A stretch of DNA of 64,000 nucleotides from Terrimonas ginsenosidimutans (GTDB lineage: Bacteria; Bacteroidota; Bacteroidia; Chitinophagales; Chitinophagaceae): positions 558,001 through 622,000 of the forward strand of contig NZ_JAKLTR010000002.1 of assembly GCF_022012415.1 (NCBI RefSeq), given 5' to 3'. Numbering within the stretch: the first letter of the stretch is position 1; each line of letters opens with the position of its first letter. The notes beneath the pieces were generated by a model. That model made no database searches and was not told where the DNA came from. It saw nothing but the letters and a program-made list of their open reading frames with translations. Below are positions 63,215 through 64,000 of this stretch, piece by piece. The position numbers and the translations under genes were made by a program.

Positions 63215-63303
63215 AGTAAAAATCAAAAGTAAAAAGTAAAGTTTTATAAACCTCGGGTTTCACCCTCTATGGAAGAACCTATTTTTACTTTTGAATTTTT
63301 ACT
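63215..63303. repeat. Word-repeat inverted element B4 in a divergent gap
   Basis: AGTAAAAATCAAAAGTAAAA (63215-63235) faces TTTTTACTTTTGAATTTTTACT (63282-63303), one indel apart. It fills the whole 106-base divergent space between the DUF5009 and bestrophin genes. Confidence 0.75.
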
Positions 63304-63314
63304 TAATTTCAGCC

Positions 63315-64000
63315 ATGATCTCCTACAATACCAAGGATTGGTTCACATTCATTTTCAGGATCCACAAGGCAGATACGGTGCGCAAGCTGGCCCCGCTGAT
63401 CCTGGGTATCTGTGTTTATTCCGCCATTATCGCATACCTGGAACTGGAATACTGGAAGCTGTCTGAAAAGAGCTATGTCAGTCATATTCCGGTCATGCAC
63501 AGCCTGCTCGGGTTCGCGATCTCCATGCTGCTGGTATTCCGGACCAATACTGCGTATGACCGTTGGTGGGAAGGCCGGAAACTCTGGGGCGCCCTGGTAA
63601 ATAACAGCCGGAACCTCGCGCTGAAGCTGAATGTGATCCTGCCCGTTGAAGAGAAGGCACAGCGCGCATTCTTCCGCAAGATCATTCCCGCCTATGCATA
63701 TGCGTTGCATAATCACCTCCATAAAGAACATACACGGGTTGAGTTGTTTGATGTGGAGGAACACAAACAGGTGTTCGAAAAGATCGACAGGGAAAAACAT
63801 ATTCCAAACCAGCTGGCGGCCCTGATCTACCAGCATATCCAGCAGCTGCACAAAAGCGGAGTGATCTCAGGCGAACAGCTGATCTATCTGAATGCGGAAC
63901 TGTTGTCTTTTACAGATATCTGTGGCGCCTGCGAACGCATCAAGAACACGCCAATCCCGTTTTCTTACAGCGTATTCATTAAGAAATTCATTTTCGTATA
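63315..64000 (+). CDS. Bestrophin-family anion channel, cut by the window end
   Basis: From ATG 63315 the frame stays open for 228 codons to the end of the window. The sequence is bestrophin/UPF0187: a membrane span LAPLILGICVYSAIIAYL, then HSLLGFAISMLLVFRTNTAYDRWWEGRKLWGALVNNSRNL, with the family's R-T-N-xAYDRWWEGR signature, and the later LSFTDICGACERIKNTPIPFSYSVFIKKF, whose ERI.NTPIP.SY is invariant. Bestrophins form pentameric chloride or cation channels. The remaining C-terminus of about 70 residues should lie just beyond the window. Divergent from DUF5009. Confidence 0.9.
   Translation, partial: MISYNTKDWFTFIFRIHKADTVRKLAPLILGICVYSAIIAYLELEYWKLSEKSYVSHIPVMHSLLGFAISMLLVFRTNTAYDRWWEGRKLWGALVNNSRNLALKLNVILPVEEKAQRAFFRKIIPAYAYALHNHLHKEHTRVELFDVEEHKQVFEKIDREKHIPNQLAALIYQHIQQLHKSGVISGEQLIYLNAELLSFTDICGACERIKNTPIPFSYSVFIKKFIFV

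Overview
The window is chromosomal DNA of a Bacteroidota bacterium, most likely a member of the Chitinophagaceae. Three things point there. Promoters carry the Bacteroidota -7 box TAnnTTTG, often with TTTG about 20 bp upstream, and there are almost no Shine-Dalgarno sequences. Many genes belong to families typical of the phylum: DUF6089 and OMP_b-brl barrels, a BT_3928-type DoxX protein, a GYF_2 protein, an S9A lipoprotein peptidase, a b558-type sdhCAB operon and a thrA-thrB-thrC operon led by a fused aspartokinase/homoserine dehydrogenase. I see no phage, insertion sequence, CRISPR array, tRNA or rRNA; this is core and shell chromosome.

Layout. 1-1.3 kb: an NTF2/SnoaL-like gene and two very small genes, each with its own promoter and terminator. 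1.6-9.9 kb: 4-alpha-glucanotransferase with two starch-binding domains, a dipeptide epimerase, a DUF6089 barrel, a UbiD-family decarboxylase and a TraB/GumN lipoprotein. 10-12.6 kb: ndk divergent from nrnA plus an FKBP isomerase lipoprotein. 12.65-13.47 kb: a gene-free stretch with several hairpins and a good terminator, possibly RNA-encoding. 13.5-22.3 kb: folP divergent from DUF1599 and DoxX genes, a lone dipeptide-type ABC permease, DUF721/recF, E1-alpha of a keto-acid dehydrogenase, and a TPR/ribH/Fe-S protein run. 22.6-29.9 kb: fasciclin, EVE, DUF4349, a zinc-less sirtuin, an EreA/ChaN-like hydrolase, saccharopine dehydrogenase and a small barrel. 30-36 kb: GYF_2 protein, gyrA and a TPR-like exported protein. 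36-43 kb: GrpB-family protein, an oligopeptidase and sdhCAB. 43-51 kb: a conserved unknown, thrC-thrB-thrA with a previously unmarked Thr/Ile leader peptide, and murQ with an N-acetylhexosamine kinase (cell-wall sugar recycling). 51-64 kb: a CtpA protease, an ECF sigma factor with its putative membrane anti-sigma, a HEAT-like protein, cystathionine beta-synthase, a BtuF-like binding protein, a kinase-fold unknown, class II aldolase, a DUF5009 membrane protein and the start of a bestrophin.

The strongest unexplained signal is not a gene. Most intergenic spaces hold degenerate, phrase-like repeats made of one short word repeated with variation, usually folded back as an inverted repeat of 20-40 bp arms. 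I can separate at least six word families occurring two to five times each, plus several single ones. They occur in convergent, divergent, codirectional and within-operon gaps alike, so simple termination does not explain them, and some supply stop codons and C-terminal codons of the flanking genes. The second notable item is a leader peptide of 12 residues, MMAIITTITTIR, immediately upstream of thrA, the layout expected of threonine/isoleucine attenuation but without a classical terminator.
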